A stretch of DNA of 23,513 nucleotides from Lysobacterales bacterium (GTDB taxonomy: Bacteria > Pseudomonadota > Gammaproteobacteria > Xanthomonadales > SZUA-36): NCBI GenBank assembly GCA_021648045.1, contig JAKITM010000033.1, forward strand, positions 1 through 23,513, in the 5' to 3' direction. This document shows positions 16,222-23,513 of the stretch, one piece after another; position 1 is the first letter of the stretch; each line of letters opens with the position of its first letter. The notes beneath the pieces were generated by a model. It saw nothing but the letters and a program-made list of their open reading frames with translations, was not told where the DNA came from and ran no database searches. The position numbers and the translations under genes were made by a program.

Positions 16222-17133
16222 TTAATTCTCACGCCAACACCAGTGCCAAGGCTCCCAAATAATTCCATAGGGATTATCTTGCGGATATGACAGATGAAAA
16301 TCAAAATCTTCGGCATTAAATTTTAGCCATTGAAACGCTTTGCACTCAGCAAATTCATTTTCTAGCGGGGCACAAATACCATCGGTAATATCGATAGCTC
16401 GGCCCGTATGGTGTTCGCTGAAACCGGGAGCTGCGGAAACCTTAAGAATGTTTTCTATGTTTTGGCCAGCGTCAAGTTTGCGCTTAATCAGGCGGCTTTG
16501 ATAGTCAATGCTACGGAAGGCAGAGACCGGCATCAGGCTAACATTATCATTGTCTGCACTATGTTGCATAAGCGTCCAAGCGGCGGCCGCGCGGGGTAAC
16601 ATCTGTTGCGGCCTTTGCCAGCAATCCAGTCCGATTTCAGTCAACTCATCAGCATCTTTATGGAGACGCAAGCCCCGACTAATTCCATAATCTAGGGGGA
16701 TGTTCAAAGTTTTTTGCAGATGTTGAATTCGCTGCTGGAAATCTTGCATCCAGCTTGTCAGGCTAAGGACATGAGCTGATGTTTTCTCGCCTGCGTGAAT
16801 GCTGTTAAGAAATTGCTGGGCTACTGGACTGTCTGTCAATTTCGGTGGCAAGCAGACTTCTGAAGCACCATAATCTAACATAAGGCTTACAGTGCAGCGA
16901 AATAATCGACTACCAATGCCGCTGCGCCGATGCTCGGGCTTAACATAAAACTCGAGTAGCCTGTTACTACGGTCACTCAGGTTGCTCCAGCCGATGATAG
17001 CGTGGTTACAAGAAGCGATTAGAATTGGAATATGCCGCTGTGTTTTTAGTTGTCGCTGTAAACTAGCAGGCAGATCGCCGACCCAGTCGTCCCGATACCA
17101 GAGGGGTTGAACTTCTACTTTACCCACATCCAT
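16222..17133 (-). CDS. GNAT acetyltransferase-VanY (peptidase M15) fusion protein
   Basis: The product is 303 residues with two domains. Residues ~1-130 are a GNAT fold with the acetyl-CoA-binding motif VKPEHRRSGIGSRLF (64-78). Residues ~150-300 are a VanY/D-alanyl-D-alanine carboxypeptidase-type M15B domain: PVSAFRSIDYQSRLI, SEHHTGRAID (zinc ligands His242 and Asp248), FQWLKFNAEDFDFHLSYP, and WEPWHW (catalytic Glu294, zinc ligand His297). All catalytic residues are present. No signal peptide or membrane helix exists, so it should be cytosolic, unlike most VanY-type enzymes, which act on periplasmic peptidoglycan. A role on recycled cell-wall peptides is possible but inferred. It is convergent with the alkA-like gene. 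Confidence 0.87.
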   Translation of the reverse strand: MDVGKVEVQPLWYRDDWVGDLPASLQRQLKTQRHIPILIASCNHAIIGWSNLSDRSNRLLEFYVKPEHRRSGIGSRLFRCTVSLMLDYGASEVCLPPKLTDSPVAQQFLNSIHAGEKTSAHVLSLTSWMQDFQQRIQHLQKTLNIPLDYGISRGLRLHKDADELTEIGLDCWQRPQQMLPRAAAAWTLMQHSADNDNVSLMPVSAFRSIDYQSRLIKRKLDAGQNIENILKVSAAPGFSEHHTGRAIDITDGICAPLENEFAECKAFQWLKFNAEDFDFHLSYPQDNPYGIIWEPWHWCWREN

Positions 17134-17227
17134 TGAACCGGTTTCCTAAGTGATTGCCTAAATGGTTAACTAAGTGATTAATCACTGGATTTTACCTGAA
17201 TTTGGTAGAACATGTCTTTTCGCAAGG

Positions 17228-17273
17228 CCTAAGGCAGACAAACAAAACTGCATTTCTTGTTGCCTGCCCTAGG
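17228..17273. terminator. Hairpin downstream of the Spy/CpxP-like gene, possible terminator
   Basis: CCTAAGGCAG (17228-17237) and CTGCCCTAGG (17264-17273) are inverted repeats matching at 9 of 10 positions, with an inner AACAA/TTGTT pairing in the loop. It lies ~25-70 bp after the stop of the minus-strand Spy-like gene. No U tract follows on that strand, so termination is uncertain. Confidence 0.4.
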
Positions 17274-17296
17274 AGACCTATTATTTCTTTGGTTTT

Positions 17297-17821
17297 TTAT
17301 GGCCTTTGTTGTGAAGATTTATGTTGTTCACGCTTATTTTTACGGTTTGCACGCTTATTCTGACGGACATCCTTATAGACCTGCATTTTGATGCGTTGTT
17401 CTGCTGTCAGTATCGCATAGATTTTTTGCTTAATAGCGGCCCTCTGCAGGAAGCTTTCGGTAAATAAATCACCCTGTGCTTCTGCCAATGACTGAATTTT
17501 AGCTTGATCGGGGTTATCACTGCTGATAAGCCGTTCGAGTGCTTCCCGATTAGCCTGCATCGCAATTTCTCTGGGTGCGTTAGCTGTTTTTTTAGCTGAC
17601 ATTATGGTTAGAAATTCTTCACGCTGTTGCTCGTTTAAGTCAAGGCGGTCAGCTATTCTCTGAATATGCATATCGGAGGATTGACCGCCGGGTGTAAAGG
17701 ACTTAGCCAATGCAGATGAGCTGAGTATTGCCAGTAATATGAATAATAAATAGTTTTTGTAACTGCTCAAGTAGTTGTGGCTCGTAGTATGAATTTTAGT
17801 GTGAACATTAGTATATTGCAT
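17297..17821 (-). CDS. Spy/CpxP family periplasmic stress protein
   Basis: The product is 174 residues. A hydrophobic segment (YLLFILLAILSSSALA, ~24-39) after a longer than usual N-terminal extension acts as a signal peptide. The mature part is helical and charged, with LDLNEQQREEF (60-70) and LTAEQ (138-142), matching the paired LTxxQ-like motifs of Spy/CpxP proteins. The C-terminus is strongly basic (KRANRKNKREQHK). CpxP binds the kinase CpxA and delivers misfolded proteins; Spy is a chaperone. It is divergent from the cpxR/cpxA-like genes across a perfect CpxR box, which supports a CpxP-like role. AGGAG lies 7 nt before ATG 17821. Confidence 0.8.
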   Translation of the reverse strand: MQYTNVHTKIHTTSHNYLSSYKNYLLFILLAILSSSALAKSFTPGGQSSDMHIQRIADRLDLNEQQREEFLTIMSAKKTANAPREIAMQANREALERLISSDNPDQAKIQSLAEAQGDLFTESFLQRAAIKQKIYAILTAEQRIKMQVYKDVRQNKRANRKNKREQHKSSQQRP

Positions 17822-17914
17822 GGTCTTCTCCTGTGCAGTGAAATAGGCTCAAAATTGAGAAATCCATACTACTCCCTGAGCGTACTTGGAACTGTCGAAA
17901 AGTGTCGAGCTAGT

Positions 17915-17929
17915 GTAAAGAAAAGTAAA
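17915..17929 (+). promoter_or_regulatory. CpxR box between the cpxP-like and cpxRA-like genes
   Basis: GTAAAGAAAAGTAAA is an exact match to the CpxR consensus known from E. coli, two GTAAA half-sites separated by 5 bp. It lies 38 bp before the regulator start and ~94 bp upstream of the divergent Spy/CpxP-like start, so it could control both. Confidence 0.72.
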
Positions 17930-17967
17930 ATTCCCCATTAGCTGCAGAAATTGCTTAAAATTCAGTT

Positions 17968-18681
17968 ATGACATTAATTGAAACAACAGTCGCTAAGCTA
18001 CCGCATATCTTGCTGGTAGATGATGATATAGAGCTGGCTGAGCTATTGGCTGAGTATTTTCGTCGGCATAAATTCGAAGTCAGCTTGGCTCATGATGGCA
18101 ATGCCGGCCTGCAAATGGCACTAGAAAATAACCCGGACCTGCTGCTACTGGATATTATGTTGCCGGGATTGGCAGGGACTGAAGTGCTACGAGAACTTCG
18201 CAAAAAATCCCAACTTCCAGTATTGATGTTAACGGCTATGGGCGATACGACCGATCGGATTATTGGTTTGGAATTAGGTGCCGATGACTATATGCCCAAG
18301 CCGGCTAATCCGCGTGAATTATGTGCGCGGATAAACGCGATTTTACGCCGCGCGAGTAGCAGTCCGGGGAATAGTGAAAAAATTAGAATCGATGATATTG
18401 AACTTCGACCTGCATCTCGGCAGGTCTTATGTAAAGGCGAGAACATCACTCTGACCAGTACGGAATTTAATCTGGTGCACCTGCTCTTGCAAGAAGCCGG
18501 GCGGGTGGTCTGCAAGGACGAGTTGTATCGCCAGGTACTGGGACGCGAAGCGGTGGCCTTTGATCGTGCAATTGATATGCACATTAGTAATATTCGTCGC
18601 AAACTGGGTCCAGCAAGCGACGGTGCTGAACGGATTGATACCATCCGTGGAAGCGGCTATCAGTGGCTCAAAAATGCCTAA
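17968..18681 (+). CDS. cpxR: CpxR-like response regulator (OmpR family)
   Basis: The product is 237 residues. The receiver domain has acidic residues 18-20 (VDDD), phospho-acceptor Asp62 in LLLLDIMLPG, the switch Thr in LMLTAMGD, and the conserved Lys in YMPKPANPREL. The C-terminal winged helix (~140-235) contains LTSTEFNLVHLLL and VDMHISNIRRKLGP-like sequence (DRAIDMHISNIRRKLGP), ending in the wing hairpin RGSGYQWL. RGSGYQWL and the neighbouring Spy/CpxP gene favour CpxR over other OmpR-family members. The ribosome site is weak. The kinase gene overlaps its last 8 nt. It probably activates its own operon and the divergent gene through the box at 17915. Confidence 0.85.
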   Translation: MTLIETTVAKLPHILLVDDDIELAELLAEYFRRHKFEVSLAHDGNAGLQMALENNPDLLLLDIMLPGLAGTEVLRELRKKSQLPVLMLTAMGDTTDRIIGLELGADDYMPKPANPRELCARINAILRRASSSPGNSEKIRIDDIELRPASRQVLCKGENITLTSTEFNLVHLLLQEAGRVVCKDELYRQVLGREAVAFDRAIDMHISNIRRKLGPASDGAERIDTIRGSGYQWLKNA

Positions 18682-20050
18682 GTTATTCTGGAGGATATTC
18701 CTCATTCTCTGGTTGAGCATTGTTGGGTTTTCGAGCTTGGTTGTGGTAATCAGTGATCAGGTGGCGCGTAATAATGGTATCCAGGATATCAATGAAGTCC
18801 TGAAGATTCGGATGACACCCTTATTGAGAGAGCTAAAACAAGGCCTGGAGAAAGAGGGTCCACAATCTGCCCGCAGTATTCTTCGGCAGGCTCCGCCCAG
18901 AATTAGGAATCTTGTTTTTGTTATCGATGCAGAGCAAAAGGAACTCCTGGGTCGCAAAAAATTTAAAAAACGGCTGCATAAAAATAAAGGAGGCCAGCCC
19001 AACAGGTCACTAACGGCAATTGATCCAGCAGGAAAGCAATGGACCATTCAGGTGTCAGCGCTGGTTCCTCCGCGAGCGCTGTTAGCTTCCAGTAGTCGCG
19101 GAACTCTTTCGCGTTTATTGCTGGCTGCATTACTGAGTGCAGTCATCAGCTGGTTGCTTGCTCGTTCTCTTGCCCGGCCATTGTTGCAACTAGGCTTGGC
19201 ATCGGTAGCGCTTGCGCAGGGAAAGCTACAGTCACGGGTAAAGGGAAAAATACTTAGGCGACGGGATGAAGTGGGTGATTTAGCACGCAGCTTTAATCAG
19301 ATGGCTACAGACATTGAAACGCTGGATAGGTCACGCCAGAACTTACTGCGTGATGTTGCGCATGAATTACGCTCACCGCTGGCGCGCATGCAGGTTGCAG
19401 TGGAGTTAGCCCGTGATAAGGGCGATCACGAGCAGGACGATAACGAGAAACCCCCGGGCGCGAGTGGCCAGCGGGAGTTAAGTATAATTGCCCGCGAAAT
19501 TCAGCGCCTGGAAAAAATGATTGCTGAGGTTTTGGTTCTGCTGCGTGATGCAGGCTCTGTTAAAGATATGGAAAAAGAAACTTATTCCTTGGCTGCATTG
19601 TTGGAAAGCCTGGTTTCGAGGGTTAATTACGAGGCTGATGCCAAAGAATTGGGTAGGGTAAGGTTGATTCAGGAGAGCGATATTGAGTTGTTCATCAATC
19701 CGGAATTAATCTATCGGGCACTTGAGAATTTACTCAGGAATGCGTGTCGATTTACTGATGTTTCCAAAGGCGTGGAGATTACAGTTGAAGCGGTAACAGC
19801 AGGGGCTGAGTTTTGTTGTATCAAAATTCGCGATTATGGCCCCGGAGTGCCTGAGGCGTTTATTTCACAGATGTTCGAGCCATTTACACGCCTGTCCTCA
19901 GCAAGGGAAAGAACAACAGGTGATGATGGCTGGGGTTTGGGGACCGCGATTGCGGCGGCTGCGATTAGCCGTCATGGTGGTGAAATTGAAGCCAACAATA
20001 TGCCCGAAGGCGGGCTTGAAATTACTATTCGTTTGCCATTTGAAGGGTAG
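18674..20050 (+). CDS. cpxA: CpxA-like sensor histidine kinase
   Basis: The product is 458 residues. ATG 18674 is chosen because it lies inside the regulator's last codons (8-nt overlap) and begins at the first membrane helix (~5-27); an upstream in-frame ATG at 18560 would only add sequence overlapping cpxR. A periplasmic sensor (~28-143) is followed by a second helix (~146-163), a HAMP linker, HisKA with VAHELRSPLARMQ (His230), and an ATPase domain with N-box ENLLRNACRF (Asn356), DYGPGVP (387-393) and GWGLGTAIAAAAISRHGG. It phosphorylates the CpxR-like regulator. The periplasmic part is basic (KKFKKRLHKNKGG). The downstream gene is convergent, 25 bp away. Confidence 0.87.
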   Translation: MPKLFWRIFLILWLSIVGFSSLVVVISDQVARNNGIQDINEVLKIRMTPLLRELKQGLEKEGPQSARSILRQAPPRIRNLVFVIDAEQKELLGRKKFKKRLHKNKGGQPNRSLTAIDPAGKQWTIQVSALVPPRALLASSSRGTLSRLLLAALLSAVISWLLARSLARPLLQLGLASVALAQGKLQSRVKGKILRRRDEVGDLARSFNQMATDIETLDRSRQNLLRDVAHELRSPLARMQVAVELARDKGDHEQDDNEKPPGASGQRELSIIAREIQRLEKMIAEVLVLLRDAGSVKDMEKETYSLAALLESLVSRVNYEADAKELGRVRLIQESDIELFINPELIYRALENLLRNACRFTDVSKGVEITVEAVTAGAEFCCIKIRDYGPGVPEAFISQMFEPFTRLSSARERTTGDDGWGLGTAIAAAAISRHGGEIEANNMPEGGLEITIRLPFEG

Positions 20051-20075
20051 CTGGTCTCGTTTCTGTTGGGTCGGC

Positions 20076-21056
20076 TCAGGCCCTGCTGGAATCAAAGCTG
20101 ATGCAGTCGGCGATCTGATTACAACCAGTTAGTACCATCAATAGGCGATCAAAACCGAGTGCCACACCTGCACATTCAGGTAAGCCCTGAGTTTGTGCTG
20201 CTATCAAGTTTTGATCCAGCGATACCTCAGGCAAGTTTTGTTTTTTTCGTTTCTGGTTATCCCCTAAAAAGCGTTTTTCTAGTTCAGCGGCGTTAGTTAA
20301 TTCCTGATATCCGTTTGCCAGCTCCTGTTGGCCCAGATAAATTTCAAATCGGAGTGCAGTTTGACGATTCTCAGGGTTAAGTTTTGCAAGGGCGGCTTGG
20401 CTGGCTGGAAAATCATGGATTATGGTGATGCTATCTTGGGGCAGGCCCGGTTGGATAACCATACTCATGATGAAGTCCAGCCACTCATCTCGCTGTAAAT
20501 TATCCGGGCTGTGGATGAGGTGTTTTCTAGCAAGTGCTGCAAACGCCTCCAGGCTGGCTGAGAAGGGGTCTAATTTGGTGTAATGCTTGAATAATTGCTG
20601 GTAGCTTAGCCAATCAATTGGCCACTGCTGGAGCTGTGGCTTATCGGTTTTGGAGGCTAGAAAACAGATCAGTTTGACGACTTCCGCAGCCAGTTCCCGC
20701 CATGAGCAATCCGTCCGGTACCATTCAAGCATAGTGAATTCCGGATTATGGAATTGCCCGGATTCGGCTTGGCGAAAAACCTTGCCGAGTTCATAGCAGT
20801 CACCATAGCCTGCGGATAGTAGCCGTTTGAGTGGAAATTCCGGCGAAGTCCTAAGATACATTTTACCCTCACCGGCGGTAACAAAGCTTTGTATGTTTGG
20901 GTCGGGGTTGCCACCACGGGATAAAATTGGGGTTTCAACTTCGAGAACATCGCGTTGTTTAAAGAATTTGCGTGTGGCGGTTAGCAGCCGCGCTCTGAGT
21001 TGTAAATCCATCAGTGTGGCGCTAGGTTTCCAATTTAAATCCGAATTTGTAGTCAT
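20076..21056 (-). CDS. epmA: Elongation factor P--(R)-beta-lysine ligase EpmA
   Basis: This is a 326-residue class II lysyl-tRNA synthetase paralogue without the tRNA anticodon-binding domain. It attaches (R)-beta-lysine to a conserved lysine of EF-P, easing ribosome stalling on proline runs. Class II motifs are visible: VLEVETPIL (~37-45), YELGKVFRQ with FHNPEFTMLEWYR (~88-114), and GVALGFDRLLMVL (~297-309). LANGYQELTNAAELEKRF is also characteristic of the family. Length fits EpmA (~325) rather than LysS (~500). Its ATG overlaps the ppx stop as ATGA, so it is the second gene of that operon. efp and epmB are not in this window. Confidence 0.93.
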   Translation of the reverse strand: MTTNSDLNWKPSATLMDLQLRARLLTATRKFFKQRDVLEVETPILSRGGNPDPNIQSFVTAGEGKMYLRTSPEFPLKRLLSAGYGDCYELGKVFRQAESGQFHNPEFTMLEWYRTDCSWRELAAEVVKLICFLASKTDKPQLQQWPIDWLSYQQLFKHYTKLDPFSASLEAFAALARKHLIHSPDNLQRDEWLDFIMSMVIQPGLPQDSITIIHDFPASQAALAKLNPENRQTALRFEIYLGQQELANGYQELTNAAELEKRFLGDNQKRKKQNLPEVSLDQNLIAAQTQGLPECAGVALGFDRLLMVLTGCNQIADCISFDSSRA

Positions 21057-22591
21057 GTGGATAAATCACATGTCGGGTCGGTCTTTAGAATTAATTCAAA
21101 GCCAAGGTTTTCCAGTTGGCTGGTTTCTGCTTGCAGATCGCTTAGCGCGAGTGCGTGTTTTAGTTGCCAGCTTTTGGGCAGGTTGAGGACTAAGCGGGTG
21201 GCTTTTGTTTTGTTTAGTTGCAGTTCCAAATCAGGTAATGAAGCATCGTTACGGGATCGGCATAAAACGATACTGAGCCGGAATATTGCAATTAATAAAA
21301 ATAATTTTTTCTGCCGAGTAGGAACTGATTCGCGAAGGTCTTCAGGCAATTCTCGACGCTGGGATAGGATCAATTTAGCCAATAATTGCTGGTCTTGATG
21401 AGAAAAACCGGGCATGTCACTATTTTCAATCAGGTAAGCCGAGTGTTTTTGGTAACTCTGATGGGAAATTGCCAGACCAATTTCATGTACCTGGCAGGCC
21501 CAGACCAGCAATTCATGGTCGTTCTTTTTCAGCCCACCATCAGTAGAAATTTGCTCGAATAAATCGCTGGATACTCGCAATACCCGTTCAACTTGTTCGG
21601 AATCCACAGAATAGCGTTTACTTAGCTGGTCAATGGTTTGCTGGCGCGGGTCAGTGAGGCTATAACGCCCGATTAAATCCAGTAGGACACCTTCACGCAG
21701 CGCCCATTTTGATATTTGCATGTTCTTCAGGTCGAGATCCTGGAATAAAGCTTCAAGTAGGATAACTCCTCCAATAAACACTGGGCGGCGGCGTTCAGAT
21801 AAACCGTCTAGAGAAACCGCCTCGATAGACTTAAAATCGAGCAGGTGATCGCGGAGTTTTAGCATGGCTTTGCGGGTAATGCCTTTGGATGTCCAGCCCT
21901 GTTGCAGGCAGACTTCATGGATTGCACGGATGGTGCCGGAACAACCAACGGATTCATCCCAGTCTATATTTCGGTATTGGTATTTATAACGCCGAAAATT
22001 TGTTCTGAATGAGTTTCTGGCGGACTGCCAGCGACGGCGGCTGATTTTCCCATCTGCAAAAAACTTTTGGGTCAGGGAAACACAACCGAATGAGAGGCTT
22101 TCAAGTAATTCGGGCTGCCCCTGGCTGCCAACGATCATCTCGGTAGAGCCGCCACCGATATCCACAACCAGACGGGTAACAGGCTGGGGCTGACTCATAA
22201 AACCGGTAACTCCGAGAAAAATTAGTCGGGCTTCTTCCCTGCCGGCAATAATTTCAATGTGGAAACCAAGCGCTGTTTCAGCGGCATTTATAAACTTTCG
22301 CGGATTGCGTAAACGGCGCAATCCCTGGGTGCCTACGATTCTGACTTGCACCCGTGGTATTCCTCTCAGGCGTTGACCAAATCGCTGTAAACACTGTAGC
22401 GCTCGTTCTTCGGTGTCTTTATCAAGCTCTCCACGGCTAGAAATGCCACCACCCATTCGCACCATTTCTTTGATCCTGTCGATAACATGGATTTCACCCC
22501 CAACTTCGTCTTGGCGCACGATAAGCAGGTGAAAGCTATTGGAGCCCAAATCGCAGGTAGCATGGTAGGTATGCAGATTATCAGAAGTCAA
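21053..22591 (-). CDS. ppx: Exopolyphosphatase, Ppx/GppA family
   Basis: The product is 512 residues of the actin-like ASKHA fold. Phosphate-binding loop 1 is DLGSNSFHL (14-22), the catalytic Glu lies in AGREEARL (~119-120), and loop 2 is VVDIGGGSTEMIVG (142-155). The C-terminal ~200 residues form the HD-like helical domain of full-length Ppx (WACQVHEIGLAISHQSYQKHSAYLI). It removes terminal phosphates from polyphosphate, or pppGpp if GppA-like; proximity to phoB favours Ppx. The start is TTG at 22591: an in-frame TGA lies just upstream and no ATG precedes the conserved loop. The ribosome site is weak. The 3' end overlaps epmA (ATGA). Confidence 0.92.
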   Translation of the reverse strand: MTSDNLHTYHATCDLGSNSFHLLIVRQDEVGGEIHVIDRIKEMVRMGGGISSRGELDKDTEERALQCLQRFGQRLRGIPRVQVRIVGTQGLRRLRNPRKFINAAETALGFHIEIIAGREEARLIFLGVTGFMSQPQPVTRLVVDIGGGSTEMIVGSQGQPELLESLSFGCVSLTQKFFADGKISRRRWQSARNSFRTNFRRYKYQYRNIDWDESVGCSGTIRAIHEVCLQQGWTSKGITRKAMLKLRDHLLDFKSIEAVSLDGLSERRRPVFIGGVILLEALFQDLDLKNMQISKWALREGVLLDLIGRYSLTDPRQQTIDQLSKRYSVDSEQVERVLRVSSDLFEQISTDGGLKKNDHELLVWACQVHEIGLAISHQSYQKHSAYLIENSDMPGFSHQDQQLLAKLILSQRRELPEDLRESVPTRQKKLFLLIAIFRLSIVLCRSRNDASLPDLELQLNKTKATRLVLNLPKSWQLKHALALSDLQAETSQLENLGFELILKTDPTCDLST

Positions 22592-22622
22592 AATATTGGC
22601 GTCCGCTCAGGGATTGCAACTG

Positions 22623-22651
22623 AGTATACAGCTTGCGGTGCAGGATTTTAA
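22623..22651 (-). promoter_or_regulatory. Probable sigma-70 promoter of ppx-epmA
   Basis: On the minus strand TTAAAA (-35, 22651-22646) and TATACT (-10, 22628-22623) are separated by exactly 17 bp, and TG precedes the -10. Transcription would begin ~25 nt before the TTG start. The -35 overlaps the TTAA at the end of the MITE-like element, so part of the promoter may have come with the insertion. Identified by eye. Confidence 0.5.
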
Positions 22652-22864
22652 GGAACCTCTGATTTATTCTGAGTGAAGCAGGTTGAGATTTATAATTTTC
22701 AAGAGCAAGGCGGTAAGTACTGATAATAGTAACGCTATTGCTAGTGCTCGCCAACGCATATGTCCATGGATGGATGGTAGTAGGATAATGCAGGAGCGAT
22801 TATCGAGCCATTGGAAATTATAGGCTCAAGATACTCATTCATGAATAGCTCAGGGGTTCCTTAA
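22648..22864. mobile_element. MITE-like element with long inverted repeats between phoB and ppx
   Basis: TTAAGGAACCTCTGA at 22648-22662 is matched in inverse by TCAGGGGTTCCTTAA at 22850-22864 (14 of 15). Symmetry continues ~55 bp inward: TATAATTTTCAA at 22691-22702 mirrors TTGGAAATTATA at 22811-22822, 43 and 42 bases from their ends. The centre (~22703-22810) is non-coding. If TTAA is a duplicated target, the element proper is 22652-22860 with GGAACC...GGTTCC ends. The right TTAA supplies the phoB stop codon. A ~209-217 bp non-coding unit with such ends fits a MITE; no parent transposase is in the window. Confidence 0.7.
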
Positions 22865-23513
22865 GTATCTATGTCGCTGGAAAAGCGATAACCAAAGCCG
22901 CGAACGGTTTGGATATAGTTGTCCAGACGAAGTTCCTGAAGGATTTTTCGAACCCGGCGGATATGCACATCTACAGTGCGTTCTTCTACATAAACATTGC
23001 CGCCCCAGACTTGATCAAGGAGCTGGCTGCGGCTGTAGGCTCTGTTGGGGTGACGGATAAAAAATTCCAATAAGCGGTATTCAGTGGGTGCCAGTTGGAT
23101 TTCTTTATCGTCTGTGAGGATGCGGCGAGCATGGACATCTAGTTGCAGTTTGCCTGCGTGTAGTGGTTTTTCTCCGGCGGCAAAGGAGGTGCGGCGCAGC
23201 AAGCTTTTAATTCTTGCGATCAGCTCACGGGGCGAAAACGGCTTGAGAATATAATCATCGCAACCGGTTTCCAGTCCATTAACCCGATCATTTTCGGTAG
23301 ATCGGGCGGTAAGCATAATAATCGGCAGGTCGCGTGTAGCGGGATCCGCACGCAGGCGACGGGCCAGTTCGATACCGCTGGTGCCGGGCATCATCCAGTC
23401 GAGCAAAATAATATCCGGACGGTTATCACTTATAACAGCCAGCGCAGCTTGGGCATCTTCCGCTGTTAGGGTTTCCATTTTTGCGCGTGATAAGGAAAAC
23501 ACCAACATATCTC
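22861..23513 (-). CDS. phoB: PhoB phosphate-regulon response regulator (N-terminus beyond window)
   Basis: About 217 of the usual ~230 residues are visible; the frame stays open through the right edge, so the first acidic residues of the receiver are missing. The internal ATG at 23508 is not the start, since it corresponds to receiver helix 1 (IRDMLVFSL-type). Visible are the phospho-acceptor Asp in IILLDWMMPGTSGIEL, the switch Thr in IIMLTARS, Lys in YILKPFSPREL, and the winged helix with LAPTEYRLLEFFI, VYVEERTVDVHIRRVRKIL and RGFGYRFS. LDWMMPG, PFSPRELIAR and VEERTVDVHIRR are typical of PhoB, which activates Pho genes under phosphate starvation. Its usual partner gene phoR is not downstream; a MITE-like element and ppx are. 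Confidence 0.88.
   Translation of the reverse strand, partial: DMLVFSLSRAKMETLTAEDAQAALAVISDNRPDIILLDWMMPGTSGIELARRLRADPATRDLPIIMLTARSTENDRVNGLETGCDDYILKPFSPRELIARIKSLLRRTSFAAGEKPLHAGKLQLDVHARRILTDDKEIQLAPTEYRLLEFFIRHPNRAYSRSQLLDQVWGGNVYVEERTVDVHIRRVRKILQELRLDNYIQTVRGFGYRFSSDIDT

Noticed and set aside
18560..18673. Longer cpxA-like start at ATG 18560
   Set aside because: The extra 38 residues lie wholly within the cpxR-like gene and would precede the natural first membrane helix; the 8-nt overlap start at 18674 is typical of such pairs.
22592..22860. Pho box in the phoB-ppx interval
   Set aside because: I found no pair of CTGTCAT-like repeats with the expected 11-bp spacing.

Overview
The window (about 23.5 kb, moderate GC by eye) looks like chromosomal DNA of a free-living, probably marine gammaproteobacterium near the Pseudomonadales/Cellvibrionales. 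Pointers are an EpmA-type lysyltransferase, a Ppx/GppA phosphatase next to phoB, a CpxRA-like system with a Spy/CpxP-type protein, and a Gld-like ABC cassette ending in a DUF4340 protein. The assignment is inferred from gene content only.

Layout. Positions 1-512 are a wreck zone. An IS3-type element end, with a truncated orfA and another interrupted reading frame, abuts the broken remains of a SWIM zinc-finger gene. Positions 513-2984 (-) encode a large exported protein with one c-type haem motif and an EF-hand-like loop. A small HExxH protein (-) is divergent from a DesK/NarL-type kinase-regulator pair (4027-5917). Convergent to that pair are a PspB-like membrane protein and an aspartoacylase/succinylglutamate desuccinylase-type enzyme (-). 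Positions 7544-12485 are a tightly overlapping five-gene operon: ABC ATPase, permease, GldG-like protein, DUF4340 protein, DUF423 protein. A secreted penicillin-acylase-type Ntn hydrolase (12675-15539) is followed by an AlkA-like glycosylase that has no ordinary start codon and whose first codons overlap a convincing intrinsic terminator. Next is a GNAT + VanY (M15) fusion (-). A Spy/CpxP-like gene (-) is divergent from a CpxR/CpxA-like pair (+) across a perfect CpxR-type box. The right end carries phoB (cut by the window edge), a MITE-like inverted-repeat element, ppx and epmA, all on the minus strand.

How they work together. Three signalling modules are visible: a NarL-type pair of unknown stimulus, a Cpx-like envelope-stress loop that probably controls its own chaperone, and PhoB. 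The ABC cassette and the acylase are envelope or export functions. ppx and epmA overlap by ATGA and are probably cotranscribed from a promoter whose -35 box lies at the end of the MITE-like element.

I saw no CRISPR array, tRNA, rRNA or recognisable defence island. The most unusual items are the MITE-like element between phoB and ppx, the terminator embedded in the alkA-like gene, the GNAT-VanY fusion, the unclassified haem protein, and the layered gene debris at the left edge.
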